Shown here: piece by piece, positions 61,557 through 64,000 of the stretch
Layout of the letters: the number at the start of each line of letters is the position of its first letter
Numbering within the stretch: the stretch's first letter is position 1
Source: Berberis thunbergii
Lineage: Eukaryota; Streptophyta; Magnoliopsida; Ranunculales; Berberidaceae
Direction: 5' to 3'
Length of the DNA: 64,000 nucleotides
Assembly: GCA_003290165.1 (NCBI GenBank)
Contig: QNQO01000596.1
Coordinates: forward strand, 124,001-188,000
Program-made: the position numbers and the translations under genes
Notes under the pieces: model-generated
Seen by the model: the letters and a program-made list of their open reading frames with translations, nothing else
The model's database searches: none
Told to the model about the DNA's origin: nothing

Positions 61557-62540
61557 GTCATCACTATCTATCTCGTATGGATTCTATGTAGAGTCTTTGG
61601 AATAAAAAATGTGGATATAAATAAATTGCCTTGATCATTATCATCTACTTTAATTATGTTAATCTTCTATTGATTCTAGAAGTTCATGTAAGCTCCCCGG
61701 CCGTGCTAAACTCGGCCAACATTTATAAACTTCATAGTCATTCAATCAAATTTAATCGCTTGGAAAGAAACGTCATTTTAAAATTTTAACCTTTTTATAC
61801 TTATTATTGATTTATTCGAAAGATCTTAAAAAATGCATTTCAATAATACAAAATTTATCGAAATCAGACAATTAAATAAAAAATTATGATAACTTTAGTT
61901 TGAAAATCTAAAACAAACAATTTTTCTCCCTCCACTACGTGTACATATATTCTTCCACATATATTTTAATTTTCACTATAAATTTTCTTTTGTCCTTTTA
62001 GGTTGACTTTATTTATGATTCATATCATCACATGAGTACACATCTTGACCCTTTAACAATTTTCCAATTGTCAATCCTAGCCTTGATCGTCTTCGAGACA
62101 AACAAAAACCTACATGCCTTATTGTATAGATTAGGGATTTTTTTGGTATTTTTTTTCTATTGAAGCGTGAAGCCACCAAAGCCATGGCTTAATTAAACAA
62201 TTTTTTTTTTTTTTTGTCTTTCTTAATATTCTCATACTTTTTTCTCTTTCTCATTTTCTCTTTAGAGCTTCACGATTGAATCGGATAGCTTCAACAAAGC
62301 AAGAGTTGGAGATCTTGTTTGATGTATGAATCTTCTTCGCTTTAATAGATCTTCACCGGAATTTCCACAGTCGTGATCCCGAACAAGGAACCCCATATTT
62401 ATATGTTGATTATCTATGCATTAATAATTTATAAAGTAATAATGTTGTTATTTTTTGTTTACTTAAGGTGATTGATTATTGGAAGAAAATCGTGAGGCAA
62501 GGAAGAGTAATTCTCAGGAAGACATTCGTTGGAAGTATGA
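61557..62540 (+). repeat. 1-kb tandem duplication, copy 1
   Basis: Collinear with 62976-63999 at an offset of about 1.4 kb. Shared landmarks include the ctcggccaacatttataaac segment, aaagaaacgtcattttaaa, gtgtacatatattcttcc and aaagccatggctt. Two fragments around 62170-62340 and 63650-63850 have translated stretches that look protein-like (a repeated LHD*ID/F..FN.VGVGD type), but they match nothing known. Confidence 0.8.
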
Positions 62541-62975
62541 TGTTGTAATAAATGGTAACAAACATCATAACGTAGGAAACAATACGAACACTTACATTGA
62601 CTTGAGCTAAAACCTCTAAATCTAGTAGAAAAATAGAATGCATATATTTATAAGCTTAGATACAAGCCAAATACATATATTCACAAAAAAAAAATTATAT
62701 AATATTAGAAACATTTTTTTAGGGTGGCTTTACTTGCGTAAAGTCATCGCTTCATGCTTCGCGCAAAGCCAAGCCGTGACAAATTGTTTTACCTTCGTTT
62801 CACGCTTTGACTACCTTAGTTGGAACTCCTCATACATTTTTTTATTTTTATTTTTGCTAAGTATCATGCATTGAACACCTCCCCCACAGTCCACACTTTC
62901 GCCCTCAATCTATTATGAAATGCAAGCCTATTCTCAAGTATCTATCTCATATGGATACCATGTAAACAACTAGTC

Positions 62976-63999
62976 ATCAATATCTATCTCATATGAATTC
63001 AATGTAGGGTGTTTAGAATACAAAATGTGGATATATATTCCCTTGATCATTATCATCTACTTTGACTATATTAATCTTCAATCGATTCTAGAAGTTCATG
63101 TCAGCTCCCTGGCCGAGCTAAACTCGGCCAACATTTATAAACTTCATAGTCATTCAGTCAAATTTAATCACTTGGAAAGAAACGTCATTTTAAATTTTTA
63201 ACCTTTTTATACTCTTTATCGATTTATTTGAAAGATTTTCAAAAATGCATTTCAACAATACCAAGTTTATCGAAATCAGACAATTAAATAAAATTTTATG
63301 ATAACTTTAGTTTGAAAATCTAAAACACACAATTTTTCTCTCTCCACCACGTGTACATATATTCTTCCGCATATAATTTAATTTTCACTATACATTTTAT
63401 TTTGCCCTTTAAGGTTTACTTTATTTATGATTCATATCATCATGTGAGTACAAATCATAACCCTTTAACAATTTTCAATTGTCAATCCTAGCCAAGACAA
63501 ACAAAAAGCTACATGCCTTATTATATAGAATAGGGATTATTCGTGTCGTTGGAATCAGTATAGTCAAAGTCATCCAAATCCAAAAGCCAAGTCAAGCTGT
63601 GACATATTGCTTTGCCTTTGTCAAAGCCAGGACACTACCCTGAAGCGTGAAGCTACCAAAGCCATGGCTTCATTAAACAAAAACAAATTTTTATTTTTTT
63701 TTGTCTTTTTTCATCTTCTCATACTTTTTTTCTTTGTCTCATTTTCTCTTTACAACTTCACGGTTGAATTAGATAGTTTCAACAGAGTAGGAGTTGGAGA
63801 TTTTGTTCGAGATATGAATATCTTTACCTTCAACAAATCTTCACGGAAATTTCCACAGTCATGACCCCGAAGAAGGAACCTCGTATCTATATATTGATTA
63901 TCTATGCATTAATAATGTTGTTATTATTATTTTTTTTACTTAAGGTGATTGATTATTGGAAGAAAATTGTGGGGCAGGGGAGAGTAGTTCTCAGGAAGA
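62976..63999 (+). repeat. 1-kb tandem duplication, copy 2 (runs off the window)
   Basis: See copy 1. It ends at the window edge at a point matching about 62522 of copy 1, so the repeat continues beyond the window. The spacer (62541-62975) carries a short variant of the gccaagccgtgacaaattg segment also seen at 63585-63610. Confidence 0.8.
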
Positions 64000-64000
64000 C

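Overview
This is nuclear DNA of a flowering plant, most likely a eudicot. It is AT-rich, its genes are split by introns with GT..AG borders, and its recognisable proteins match plant families (class A heat stress factor, GDSL esterase, cytosolic serine hydroxymethyltransferase, DUF760, plant-type SEN2). The species cannot be named from the sequence alone.

Host genes in order: the last two exons of a NIPA-type magnesium transporter (+, 1346-3752); a complete HSFA5-type heat stress factor (+, 9221-16945) with one 6.3-kb intron full of repeats; a four-exon GDSL esterase/lipase (+, 18385-19891); a four-exon cytosolic SHMT (-, 21234-24135); the tRNA-splicing endonuclease catalytic subunit SEN2 (-, 39782-40510); and a three-exon DUF760 protein (-, 50678-52498). 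They are ordinary single-copy-style housekeeping or stress genes with no operon-like link.

The rest is mostly transposon-derived. The main structure is at 27679-38509: a Mutator-like element with long inverted arms and a 9-bp target-site duplication (one mismatch). It carries the promoter-side half of an LSM2 gene and two internal exons of a cytosolic isoleucyl-tRNA synthetase gene in the same orientation, as in a Pack-MULE. A very young Ty3/gypsy chromovirus (32858-38477; LTRs differ by one substitution and one indel; 5-bp target duplication) is inserted in its right arm. Short fold-back elements with the same near-terminal motif and 9-bp target duplications lie further right (57487-57662, 60525-60714, 61261-61446, relics near 53101 and 55007).

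Other mobile DNA includes an hAT-like element with exon-like host sequence (41580-43689) and a nested hAT MITE (43096-43490), a relative of that MITE at 57749-58178, a Tourist-like MITE (45704-46151), a second Mutator-like element (5540-6275), duplicated tRNA-derived SINEs (4520-5014), LINE relics, and a possible TIR element at 46637-50432 around a small RNase H1 N-terminal (viroplasmin-type) reading frame. The right end (53.2-64 kb) is gene-poor: a 179-bp tandem array lies between two direct copies of a 1.4-1.6-kb segment, followed by a 1-kb tandem duplication that runs off the window.
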